Part shown: in pieces, positions 8,604 to 16,103 of the stretch
Numbering within the stretch: the first letter of the stretch is position 1
Layout: the number at the start of each line of letters is the position of its first letter
Assembly: GCA_937989875.1 (NCBI GenBank)
Contig: CALKBO010000028.1
Coordinates: 1 to 64,000 of the forward strand
Direction: 5' to 3'
From: an uncultured Collinsella sp.
GTDB lineage: Bacteria > Actinomycetota > Coriobacteriia > Coriobacteriales > Coriobacteriaceae
Length of the DNA: 64,000 bases
Made by a program: the position numbers and the translations under genes
The notes under the pieces: generated by a model
Seen by the model: only the letters and a program-made list of their open reading frames with translations
What the model was told of the DNA's origin: nothing
The model's database searches: none

Positions 8604-10058
8604 ATGGCAGACATCGCATTCGAGAAGGACCTCTCCGTCGCCGAGACCGGCATCGGGGGCCTGAAGGTCGTCGACCTCGCCGTCCACGGCGACTCGCGCG
8701 GCTGGTTCAAGGAGAACTGGCAGCGCGCCAAGATGACCGCCCTGGGCATCCCGGATCTCAGGGTCGTCCAGAACAACATCTCCTACAACGACAGCCGCGG
8801 CGTCACCCGCGGCATCCACGCCGAGCCCTGGGACAAGTTCATCTCCGTGGCCCGCGGCAGCGTATTCGGCGCATGGGTGGACCTGCGCGAGGGAAGCGCC
8901 ACCTACGGGAAGGTGTTCACCTGCACGCTCGACCCGTCCAAGGCCATCTACGTCCCGCGCGGCGTGGGCAACTCCTTCCAGGCCCTGGAGGACGGCACCG
9001 CCTACACCTACCTGGTGGACGCCCACTGGTCGCTGGAGCTCAAGAGGACCTACACCTTCGTGAACCTCGCCGACCCCGAGCTCAACATTCAGTGGCCCAT
9101 CCCGCTCGACCAGGCCACCGTCTCCGAGGCCGACCTCAACCACCCGATGCTCAGGGACGTCGTCCCCATGGCGCCCAAGAGGACGCTCGTCACCGGCTGC
9201 AACGGCCAGCTGGGCCACGCGGTGCGCGCGCTCGCCGAGGAGCGCGGCGTGGCCAAGGACTTCGACTTCTGCGACATCGACACCTTCGACATGTCCGACC
9301 CGGCGGCCTATTCGCAGTACGACTGGTCGCTCTACGGCACCGTGATCAACTGCGGCGCCTACACGGCCGTGGACAGGGCGGAGACCCCCGAGGGCCGCGT
9401 GACCGCCTGGAAGGCCAACGCGACCGGCCCTGCCCTTCTCGCACGCACCTGCGCCGGGCACGGCATCACGCTCGTCCACGTGTCCTCCGACTACGTCTTC
9501 GACGGCACCGCCGAGGTCCATGACGAGGACGAGCCGTTCTCCCCGCTGTCCGTATACGGCCAGACCAAGGCCGCCGGCGACATCGCCGTGGCCGGGTGCC
9601 CGCGCCACTACGTCATGCGCAGCTCCTGGGTCATCGGCGAGGGGCACAACTTCGTCAAGACCATGAAGGGGCTGTCCGACCGCGTAGCCGACCCGGAGGA
9701 CGGGCTCACGCAGGTCACGGTTGTCGACGACCAGCTGGGCCGCCTGACCTTCACGCGCGATATGGCCGAGGCCATCTTCCACGTGCTGGGGACGCACGCC
9801 CCCTACGGCACCTATAACTGCACGGGCTCCGGCGCCGTGAAGTCCTGGGCGGACATCGCCCGCGCCGTCTTCGAGTCCGCCAACGGCAACGGGGACAAGG
9901 TCGTGCCCGTGAGCACTGCCGACTACTACGCGAGCGCAGCCGGCCCCGTCGCCCCGCGCCCGGTCCACTCCGCTCTCGACCTTTCCAGGCTCGAGTCGGT
10001 CGGGTTCCACATGCCCGACTGGGAGGAAGAGCTGGGGGAGTACCTCAAGACGCTCTAG
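8604..10058 (+). CDS. rmlCD: Fused dTDP-4-dehydrorhamnose 3,5-epimerase / reductase
   Basis: A 484-residue bifunctional protein catalysing the last two steps to dTDP-L-rhamnose. Residues 1 to about 190 are an RmlC-type cupin with TRGIHAEPWDKFISVARG; the His of the RGxH motif is present, but the usual KLVRV stretch is replaced by KFISVARG. From about residue 193 an RmlD-type NADPH reductase begins with KRTLVTGCNGQLGHAV, followed by VHVSSDYVFDGT and the catalytic YGQTKAAGD (YxxxK). RmlCD fusions are known in other actinobacteria such as Bifidobacterium. ATG 8604 with AGGAGC shortly upstream is used; the longer frame from 8535 starts inside the hairpin and is rejected. Confidence 0.93.
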   Translation: MADIAFEKDLSVAETGIGGLKVVDLAVHGDSRGWFKENWQRAKMTALGIPDLRVVQNNISYNDSRGVTRGIHAEPWDKFISVARGSVFGAWVDLREGSATYGKVFTCTLDPSKAIYVPRGVGNSFQALEDGTAYTYLVDAHWSLELKRTYTFVNLADPELNIQWPIPLDQATVSEADLNHPMLRDVVPMAPKRTLVTGCNGQLGHAVRALAEERGVAKDFDFCDIDTFDMSDPAAYSQYDWSLYGTVINCGAYTAVDRAETPEGRVTAWKANATGPALLARTCAGHGITLVHVSSDYVFDGTAEVHDEDEPFSPLSVYGQTKAAGDIAVAGCPRHYVMRSSWVIGEGHNFVKTMKGLSDRVADPEDGLTQVTVVDDQLGRLTFTRDMAEAIFHVLGTHAPYGTYNCTGSGAVKSWADIARAVFESANGNGDKVVPVSTADYYASAAGPVAPRPVHSALDLSRLESVGFHMPDWEEELGEYLKTL

Positions 10059-10080
10059 CCGCTATTAACTTTTCGAGAGT

Positions 10081-10110
10081 AAAAGCCGCCGCTTGTTAAC
10101 GGCGGCTTTT
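10081..10110. terminator. Intrinsic terminator after rmlCD, probably bidirectional
   Basis: AAAAGCCGCCG (10081-10091) and CGGCGGCTTTT (10100-10110) form a perfect 11-bp stem with an eight-base loop, ending in T on either strand. It lies between the convergent rmlCD and minus-strand glycosyltransferase genes and can serve both. Confidence 0.9.
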
Positions 10111-10163
10111 CTTGTTGGTGGCTATCTACGCAGTGGTGCCAATAGTATTTTGCGGAAGATCTT

Positions 10164-11132
10164 TCACTCGCTTGGCGTGGTGGCGGACCTGCCAGGCTGG
10201 TCGTCGTAGGCGTATTTGCTGTACACGTTGACCTCCCACTGCTTTTTTTCGACCTTTGCCACGGAATCGAGGATGAATCCGGTTGCAAGGCTCAGGCCGC
10301 ACAGGAACATAAACGACGCGGCGAGCATGGCGGTGGGGAAGCGCGGAACGAGGCCGGTCTGGAAATACTCGACAACGATGGGCGTGCCCAGGGCGAGGCC
10401 GATCACCGCAAACAGAAGCGCAACCAGGCTGAAGAACTTCAGCGGGCGGTAGTCCTTGAACAGCGTGCCGATCATCGCAACGACTTTAATGCCGTCGCTC
10501 ACGGTATTGAGCTTGGACTCGGAGCCTTCCGGACGGTCGCGGTACTCGATGGGCACATCTTTGATGCGCCAGCGGTGGTCGACAGCGTGAATCGAGAGCT
10601 CGGTTTCGATCTGAAAGCCCTCGGAAAGCACAGGGAAGGTTTTAACGAACGGGCGACTCATGGCGCGGTAGCCGGTCATGACGTCATCGAAGCTGTAGCC
10701 ATAGATCCACTTGATCATGGCACGTACCAGGTTGTTGCCAAAGCCGTGGAAGGCACGTTTGTTCTCCTCGGCATAGGTGCCGTTGGAAAGACGGTCGCCC
10801 ACGGTCATGTCGGCCGTGCCGTTGAGGATGGGCTCGCAGAGGGCTTTGGCCGCCTCGGCGGGGTAGGTGTCATCACCGTCGACCATCAGGTAACAATCGG
10901 CATCGATGTCGCGAAACATCTGACGGCACACGTTGCCCTTTCCCTGACGCGGCTCAAAACGCACCGTGGCGCCGTGCTCGGTGGCGATGCGTGAGGTATC
11001 GTCCGACGAGTTATTGTCATAGACATAGACCGTCGCCTGCGGAAGCTCGCGGTGAAAGTCGTCGATGACCTTACCAATCGTGAGCGCTTCGTTGTAGCAG
11101 GGGATGATGACGGCGATGGATTCAGAATTCAC
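10164..11132 (-). CDS. Family 2 glycosyltransferase, polyprenyl-phosphate type (GtrB/DPM1-like)
   Basis: A 322-residue GT2 enzyme expected to load a sugar onto undecaprenyl phosphate. The N-terminal GT-A domain has VIIPCYNEALTIGKVIDDF, YVYDNNSSDDT, the metal motif MVDGDDTYP, and DDVMTGYRAMSR near residue 150. Two C-terminal membrane segments (about 230-255 and 268-292) anchor it, as in GtrB-like enzymes. GTG 11132 is supported by AAGGAG six bases away. It is transcribed against the rml genes and the ABC exporter, so it is a separate unit within the polysaccharide region. The sugar specificity cannot be read from the sequence. Confidence 0.85.
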   Translation of the reverse strand: MNSESIAVIIPCYNEALTIGKVIDDFHRELPQATVYVYDNNSSDDTSRIATEHGATVRFEPRQGKGNVCRQMFRDIDADCYLMVDGDDTYPAEAAKALCEPILNGTADMTVGDRLSNGTYAEENKRAFHGFGNNLVRAMIKWIYGYSFDDVMTGYRAMSRPFVKTFPVLSEGFQIETELSIHAVDHRWRIKDVPIEYRDRPEGSESKLNTVSDGIKVVAMIGTLFKDYRPLKFFSLVALLFAVIGLALGTPIVVEYFQTGLVPRFPTAMLAASFMFLCGLSLATGFILDSVAKVEKKQWEVNVYSKYAYDDQPGRSATTPSE

Positions 11133-11162
11133 TCAATGCTCCTTATACATTCAATCCTTGAA

Positions 11163-11191
11163 AGTATAGCCGTTTGCGCCTGACATCCTAA
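11163..11191 (-). promoter_or_regulatory. Candidate promoter for the minus-strand glycosyltransferase
   Basis: On the minus strand, TTAGGA (11191-11186) and TATACT (11168-11163) are 17 bases apart, about 30 bases upstream of the GTG start. A TATACT on the plus strand (11248-11253) is a possible -10 for the divergent ABC exporter, but without a clear -35. Confidence 0.4.
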
Positions 11192-11292
11192 GATGTGGGA
11201 TAGTTCTCCAGTTTTGCTGCGCGAATCATTTACTTTGCTGTCGGGTCTATACTGTACGTTTGTCAACGATTACGAGTAAGGGAGTTGCATCC

Positions 11293-12138
11293 GTGTCGGA
11301 TCAGACAAAGCAACAAGAAACTCGCAGTCTGCCTGCGACGTTTGCTAAGAATGAATTTGAGAAGGATGCGTTTATCCTTCGCCAGCTGGTTACCAAGGAT
11401 TTTAAAATCAAGTATCGCCGCAGTGTTCTGGGCGTCGCATGGTCGGTGCTCAATCCGCTGCTGATGATGGTCGTCATGGCCATCGTGTTCTCGACGATTT
11501 TTGGCCAGGGCCGCAATGGCTCAATGACACCCGAGATGTACCCGCTGTACTTGATCGTGGGTAACATTACCTTTGCCGTCATGTCCGAGTCTACGAACCA
11601 GGCCCTGACGTCGATCGTGGGTGCTGCCCCTTTGCTCAAGAAAGTTAAGGTGCACCGCTGGGTCTTCCCGGTGCAGAAGGTGCTCTTCTCGCTAGTCAAC
11701 TTTGCCTTCTCGCTGGTTGCCGTCGCCATCGTTATGCTGTGGTTCCGCGTTATGCCTTCTTGGCACCTGATTCTGCTGCCGGTTTGCCTGCTGCTGCTTA
11801 TGTGCTTCTGCATGGGCCTGGGCATGATGCTCTCTGCCCTTACGGTCTTTTTCCGCGACGTTATGCATCTGTGGAGCGTCATCATTACGGCGTGGACTTA
11901 CATTACGCCCATCTTCTGGACGACTGACTATATTGCGCAAATGCCGCATCTCGTGCGTATCTTGATGTATGCGAACCCCATGTACAACTACCTGCAGTTT
12001 ATGCGCGATATCTTCCTGTTCCAGACTACGCCCTCGCTTATGACGTTTGGTATGTGCGTTGCCTGGGCGGTTCTTGCGCTTATTATTGGCTATACCGTGT
12101 TCCATAAGTCCGAGCGCAAGTTCATCCTCTACATCTAA
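11293..12138 (+). CDS. ABC-2 polysaccharide export permease (TagG/RfbA-like)
   Basis: A 281-residue membrane protein with about six transmembrane segments. KYRRSVLGVAWSVLNPLLMMV near residue 42 is the hallmark entry helix of polysaccharide ABC-2 permeases, and the family-typical late segment TYITPIFWT is present. It would move lipid-linked polysaccharide across the cytoplasmic membrane together with the ATPase encoded immediately downstream. GTG 11293 is chosen over TTG 11260 because AAGGGAG lies at 11278-11284 with eight-base spacing. The stop codon overlaps the ribosome site of the next gene, which indicates translational coupling. Confidence 0.9.
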   Translation: MSDQTKQQETRSLPATFAKNEFEKDAFILRQLVTKDFKIKYRRSVLGVAWSVLNPLLMMVVMAIVFSTIFGQGRNGSMTPEMYPLYLIVGNITFAVMSESTNQALTSIVGAAPLLKKVKVHRWVFPVQKVLFSLVNFAFSLVAVAIVMLWFRVMPSWHLILLPVCLLLLMCFCMGLGMMLSALTVFFRDVMHLWSVIITAWTYITPIFWTTDYIAQMPHLVRILMYANPMYNYLQFMRDIFLFQTTPSLMTFGMCVAWAVLALIIGYTVFHKSERKFILYI

Positions 12139-12149
12139 GGAGTGCTGTG

Positions 12150-12917
12150 ATGACTGAATCTGTTGTTGATTACAGCGAGCAGCCTCTGGCTGTCGAGGTC
12201 GACGACGTCACCATGATCTTTAACATGGCGTCCGAGTCGCTGACCAACCTCAAGGAGTACTTCATTAAGCTTGCCAAGCATGAGTTGTTCTTTGAGGAGT
12301 TTAGGGCGCTTAAGCATATCTCGTTTGATATTCATCGTGGCGAGGTCGTGGGTCTGGTCGGCACCAATGGCTCCGGCAAGTCTACGATGCTCAAGATTAT
12401 CGCTGGCGTGCTTGAGCCAAGCGAGGGCAGCGTTAAGGTGCACGGTAACATCGCGCCGCTGATTGAGCTTGGTGCTGGTTTTGACCCCGAGCTGACCGCC
12501 CGCGAGAACATCTATCTGAACGGCGCCCTGCTCGGCTATACCAAGGAGTTCATCGATGCCAACTTTGACGGCATTATCGAATTCGCTGAGCTGCAGAACT
12601 TTGTCGATATGCCGCTTAAGAACTTCTCCTCGGGCATGGTGGCGCGTATCGCCTTTGCAATCGCGACGATTACCGAGCCCGATATTCTGATCGTTGACGA
12701 GACGTTGTCCGTCGGTGATGTGTTCTTCCAGCAGAAGTGCGAGGACCGTATCCAGCACTTTATCCAGAGCGGCGACGTGACGGTTCTGTTCGTTTCGCAC
12801 TCTATGGAGCAGGTTGAGCGCATCTGCCAGCGTGCCGTTTGGATTGAGAAGGGTGACCTTCGCATGGACGGCCCGGTTGATGAGGTCTGCAAGGCGTATC
12901 GCGAGCAGTTCAACTAG
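12150..12917 (+). CDS. ABC exporter ATPase for polysaccharide (TagH/RfbB-like)
   Basis: A 255-residue nucleotide-binding subunit. It has Walker A GTNGSGKSTMLK, the signature FSSGMVARIAFA (an S-S-G-M variant usual in this subfamily), Walker B DILIVDETLSVGD, and the switch histidine in VLFVSHSMEQV. It energises export of a lipid-linked glycan through the permease encoded upstream. The protein ends soon after the ATPase fold, without the C-terminal carbohydrate-binding domain that some O-antigen exporters use to recognise chain ends. ATG 12150 is used, with AAGGAG at 12137-12142 overlapping the upstream stop; GTG 12147 is adjacent. Confidence 0.92.
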   Translation: MTESVVDYSEQPLAVEVDDVTMIFNMASESLTNLKEYFIKLAKHELFFEEFRALKHISFDIHRGEVVGLVGTNGSGKSTMLKIIAGVLEPSEGSVKVHGNIAPLIELGAGFDPELTARENIYLNGALLGYTKEFIDANFDGIIEFAELQNFVDMPLKNFSSGMVARIAFAIATITEPDILIVDETLSVGDVFFQQKCEDRIQHFIQSGDVTVLFVSHSMEQVERICQRAVWIEKGDLRMDGPVDEVCKAYREQFN

Positions 12918-12971
12918 GTTATAATTACTTGCGCCTGACAGGCTTGCGCTTGCTTGGGCGTGCGGCTATTT

Positions 12972-13048
12972 GCTCCATTAGCTCAGTTGGATAGAGCAGG
13001 GGACTTCTAATCCCAAGGTCGACGGTTCGAATCCGCCATGGAGCACCA
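12972..13048 (+). tRNA. tRNA-Arg, anticodon TCT, with encoded CCA
   Basis: GCTCCAT (12972-12978) pairs with ATGGAGC (13038-13044), followed by discriminator A and CCA. The anticodon loop CTTCTAA reads TCT (AGA codons). The D-stem GCTC/GAGC and the TTCGAAT T-loop are standard. Two stem positions look mismatched (27-43 as G-A and 50-64 as A-C), which is slightly unusual. A TATAAT at 12920-12925 may be part of its promoter. Confidence 0.93.
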
Positions 13049-13057
13049 TCGTTTATT

Positions 13058-13090
13058 AAGCCCAGACCGCTTGGTGGTCTGGGCTTTTTT
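13058..13090 (+). terminator. Intrinsic terminator of the tRNA-Arg(TCT) gene
   Basis: AAGCCCAGACC (13058-13068) and GGTCTGGGCTT (13076-13086) form an 11-bp stem with a seven-base loop, followed by T-only sequence to 13090. Confidence 0.92.
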
Positions 13091-13152
13091 CATCTTGTGT
13101 GCTGCTGGAGCCGAGCGCGAGCAAGCCGCTGCTGTTTGTTGGGGTTGGCATT

Positions 13153-13590
13153 TTACTTTTCGAGATACTCCCTCAGCAGCTCCAGCGCGTGGGCGTAGCC
13201 CTGTAGGCCCTCGCCGGTGATGGTGGCGAAGCAGGCTAGGCGTGCATAGCTCACCTGGCGGAAGTCCTCGCGGGTCTCGACGGCGCTGATGTGGACCTCG
13301 ACGGCAGGGATGGCGACGGCCTTGAGGGCGTCGAGGATCGCGACGCTCGTATGCGTATAGGCGGCCGGGTTTATGACGATGCCGTCGACCTTGCCGTAGG
13401 CCTCCTGGATCTTGTCGACGATGCTGCCCTCGTGGTTAGACTGGAAGACCTCGACCTCGTCGAAGCCCTGTGCGGCGCCCGCTTCCTGGCAAATCTGGAC
13501 CAGGCGGTCGTAGTTGTCGCTGCCGTAGATGCCCGGCTCGCGAATGCCGAGCATGTTTAGATTGGGGCCGTTGATGACGAGTGCTTTCAT
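13153..13590 (-). CDS. aroQ: 3-dehydroquinate dehydratase, type II
   Basis: Dehydrates 3-dehydroquinate to 3-dehydroshikimate, the third shikimate step. The 145-residue length is right for the dodecameric type II enzyme. KALVINGPNLNMLGIREPGIYG at the N-terminus carries the catalytic Tyr of the flexible lid; EVFQSNHEGSIVDKIQEA, VINPAAYTHTSVAILDAL with the catalytic His, and VEVHISAV follow. The ATG at 13590 is chosen because the family starts directly before the GPNLN motif and AGGAAG lies just upstream; a longer frame up to 13689 runs through the dyad at 13613-13651 and into aroEK. It is the last gene of the minus-strand aromatic operon. Confidence 0.96.
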   Translation of the reverse strand: MKALVINGPNLNMLGIREPGIYGSDNYDRLVQICQEAGAAQGFDEVEVFQSNHEGSIVDKIQEAYGKVDGIVINPAAYTHTSVAILDALKAVAIPAVEVHISAVETREDFRQVSYARLACFATITGEGLQGYAHALELLREYLEK

Positions 13591-13612
13591 GGTTGCTTCC
13601 TTTGCGGTTGAA

Positions 13613-13651
13613 AAACCACCACAAAGGTGCCTGTCCCCTTTGTGGTGGTTT
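13613..13651. repeat. 15-bp perfect dyad between aroEK and aroQ
   Basis: AAACCACCACAAAGG (13613-13627) and CCTTTGTGGTGGTTT (13637-13651) pair perfectly around the loop TGCCTGTCC. It fills most of the 64-base gap between the aroEK stop and the aroQ start. Runs of A on one side and T on the other make it terminator-like on both strands, so it may reduce aroQ expression or be a dispersed palindromic (REP-like) element. Confidence 0.85.
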
Positions 13652-13654
13652 TGG

Positions 13655-14905
13655 TTAGAGAGCGGGTGGGAGGGTGTCGAGGAGGGCATGGGCGGTGTTG
13701 GCGGCGCAGTCGCGTGAGTCGATGATGTAGTCGGCCCAGGCGCGGTAGCGCGGCATACGCTGCTCGGCCAGCTTGTCGATGCCGTCGCGCGCGGTGATGG
13801 GGCGGCCCTTGTGGGCGAGCTCGTCGAGCTTGCGGTTGAGCATCACGATCTGGCTGTTTTGGTGCAGCAGAGGGTAGTTCTCGTCGCGCGTAACCACGCC
13901 GCCGCCGGTGGAGAGCACCAAGCCGCTGCGCTTGGAGATGTCGGCCAGCGCTGCCGTCTCCTGCTCGCGGAAGGCCGCCTCGCCGCACTTGACGATAAAG
14001 TCGGCGCAGGGCATGTCCAGGCGCTTCTCGAGGGCGCGATCGAGGTCGATGTGCTCGCGGCCCGTGAGCTGAGCGATCTGCTCGCCCACGCGGGTCTTGC
14101 CCGAGCCCGGCATGCCGATCAGGGCGATGTTCTGCTCATGGCGCGACAGGCGCTCCGTTACGTCCAGGATGCGCTCGCGCGGGGTGGTTTGGCCGGTATA
14201 GCGCTCGACGGCCTGCGCCGCTTGGGCCACGAGCATCAGCAGGCCGCCGATGCAGGGGATACCGCGGCGCTCGGCCTCGAGCATCAGGCCCGTGCGGGCG
14301 GGGTTGTAGACAATGTCGATAACGCCTTCGAGCGCATCGAGCCCTTCGAGCGTGCAAGGCGCGTCGGGGCAGTGGGGGAACATGCCGGCAGGCGTGCAGT
14401 TGACGAGCAGGGCGGCGTCGGATTGCTGCGCGATGTTGCCGTAGTTGACCTCGCTCGTGCGGCCCACGGGCACAACGATGGCGCCCAGATCTCCCAGCAC
14501 CACACTTGCCGTGGTGCCGGCACCACCGGTGGCACCGAGCACAAGAGCCTTCTTGCCGGCGACCTCAACCCCCAGCTCCTCGACAAGGCACTGAAAACCG
14601 AAGTAGTCAGTATTATCGCCACGCAGGCGACCGTCAGGCAGACGTGTGATGGTGTTGACGTTGCCCATGCGCTCGGCCAACGGACTCAGCTCGTCCAGGT
14701 ATTCCATGACGGTGCGCTTGTAGGGGATGGTCACGTTGGTGCCCTCCCATTCGTCGCCGGTCATAAAGACCTCAAGATCCTCGGGCTCTCGCTCAAAACG
14801 CACGTACTCGAGCCCCGCGAGCTCCTTGTAGATGGTCGGGGTGTAGCTGTGGCCCAGCACACGGCCCAGGACGCCGTAGGGGCGGGTTGCGGCGGTATCG
14901 GTCAT
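13655..14905 (-). CDS. aroEK: Fused shikimate dehydrogenase / shikimate kinase
   Basis: A 416-residue fusion carrying shikimate steps four and five. The AroE part (about 1-255) has the catalytic-lysine segment TNVTIPYKRTVMEYLDE, RGDNTDYFGFQ with the substrate-binding Asp, the NADP motif LGATGGAGTTAS and a C-terminal IGGLLMLVAQAAQA block. The AroK part (about 262-416) starts NIALIGMPGSGKTRVGEQIA with the P-loop and continues with HIDLDRALEKR, FREQE and LSTGGGVVTRDEN. Fusing the consecutive enzymes could channel shikimate, although this is unproved. ATG 14905 follows the pheA stop directly, with GGAGG upstream on the minus strand. Catalytic motifs of both halves look intact. Confidence 0.95.
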   Translation of the reverse strand: MTDTAATRPYGVLGRVLGHSYTPTIYKELAGLEYVRFEREPEDLEVFMTGDEWEGTNVTIPYKRTVMEYLDELSPLAERMGNVNTITRLPDGRLRGDNTDYFGFQCLVEELGVEVAGKKALVLGATGGAGTTASVVLGDLGAIVVPVGRTSEVNYGNIAQQSDAALLVNCTPAGMFPHCPDAPCTLEGLDALEGVIDIVYNPARTGLMLEAERRGIPCIGGLLMLVAQAAQAVERYTGQTTPRERILDVTERLSRHEQNIALIGMPGSGKTRVGEQIAQLTGREHIDLDRALEKRLDMPCADFIVKCGEAAFREQETAALADISKRSGLVLSTGGGVVTRDENYPLLHQNSQIVMLNRKLDELAHKGRPITARDGIDKLAEQRMPRYRAWADYIIDSRDCAANTAHALLDTLPPAL

Positions 14906-16051
14906 CTAGAGCACCTCCGTGTAGCTGCCAAAGTAGGTGAAGCTCTCGCACACGTCGTCAATCGAGTCGAGCAGGTCGTCGAGCGCCTTGCTGCCAAAGG
15001 GGCAGTCCAGGTCAAAGTAGAACATAAACTCAAAGTCGCGACCGGGGATGGGGCGGCTCTCCAGCTTGATGAGGTTGATGTTGAGCGCATAGAAGCGCTC
15101 GAGTACGCGATAAAGGGCGCCCGGTTCGTTGGCCGTGGTGATCATGAGCGAGGTACGGTTGGCGCCGGGGTAGACGCGGGGCTCGCGGCTGATGACGACA
15201 AAGCGCGTGTAGTTGTTGTCGGAGTCCTGGATGTTGGGCTCCAGTACCTCCAAGCCGTAGAGCGCCGCACAGCTGCGCGAGGCGATAGCGGCGACGTCGG
15301 TGCGCTCGGAGTTGGCGACCATCTCGGCCGACATGGCGGTGTTGGGGTATTTGGTGGCATGCAGGCCGTGGCCCTCGATAAAGCCGGCGCACTGGGCAAT
15401 GGCTTGGCCGTGGCTGTAGACCTCGCGCACGTCGGCGAGTTTGGTGTCGGGCTTGACGAGCAAGTTGTGGTCGATCTTGAGGCGAAGCGAGCGCACGATG
15501 TGGAAGTCGAACTGGGCGAGCAGGTCGTAGACGGCGTTGACCGAGCCGGCGGTGGAGTTCTCGATGGGCAGCACGCCAAACTCGCAGAAGCCGTCGCGCA
15601 CAGCGCGCATAACGCCTTCGAAGGTCTCGAAAAACGCGATGTCGGGCACGTCGAAGAGTTTGCACGCGGCGATCTGGCTATAGGCACCTTCCACGCCCTG
15701 GCAGGCAACTGTGGCCGTTTGAGGGAAGGGCGTGTCAAAGGCTGCAGCCGTGGCGTGGGCCTTTTGCGAGACGGTGATGCCCTTGAACTCGTTGATGTAG
15801 CGCTGCTGCTCGGCCTTGCTCATGCTCATGAGGAGACGGAACAGGGCGATGGTCTGTGCCTCGTAGCGTTCGGGCGCGCGGCTGGCGAGGTTGTTGAGCT
15901 TGGAGCGCTCGCGGGCGGGGTCGAAGACGGCCTTGCCCATCTCGATTTTTGACTTGGCGACCTCGGTGGCAATGTCCATGCGCTCGATAAAGCTGTTGAG
16001 GAGCGTGGTGTCGATGCCATCGATGGTCTGGCGAATATCGGCAAGGTCCAT
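14906..16051 (-). CDS. pheA: Chorismate mutase / prephenate dehydratase
   Basis: A 381-residue P-protein that makes phenylpyruvate from chorismate. Residues 1 to about 90 are an AroQ-fold chorismate mutase (DLADIRQTIDGIDTTLLNSF, later ATEVAKSKIEMGKAVFDPAR). A prephenate dehydratase domain follows (VACQGVEGAYSQIAACKLF, LPIENSTAGSVNAVYDLL), then a C-terminal ACT domain with TANEPGALYRVLERF and KLESRPIPGRDFEFMFYFD, the latter including the ESRP phenylalanine-binding motif. Feedback inhibition by phenylalanine is therefore expected. ATG 16051 with GAAAGGGG is preferred over a longer frame to 16126 that would overlap aroC. Its mutase domain can also supply prephenate to TyrA, which has no mutase of its own. 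Confidence 0.95.
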   Translation of the reverse strand: MDLADIRQTIDGIDTTLLNSFIERMDIATEVAKSKIEMGKAVFDPARERSKLNNLASRAPERYEAQTIALFRLLMSMSKAEQQRYINEFKGITVSQKAHATAAAFDTPFPQTATVACQGVEGAYSQIAACKLFDVPDIAFFETFEGVMRAVRDGFCEFGVLPIENSTAGSVNAVYDLLAQFDFHIVRSLRLKIDHNLLVKPDTKLADVREVYSHGQAIAQCAGFIEGHGLHATKYPNTAMSAEMVANSERTDVAAIASRSCAALYGLEVLEPNIQDSDNNYTRFVVISREPRVYPGANRTSLMITTANEPGALYRVLERFYALNINLIKLESRPIPGRDFEFMFYFDLDCPFGSKALDDLLDSIDDVCESFTYFGSYTEVL

Positions 16052-16103
16052 GGAGGCCCCTTTCACGTATGGCAGAGTTGACGGGCAAATCAGGTGAGTC
16101 GGG

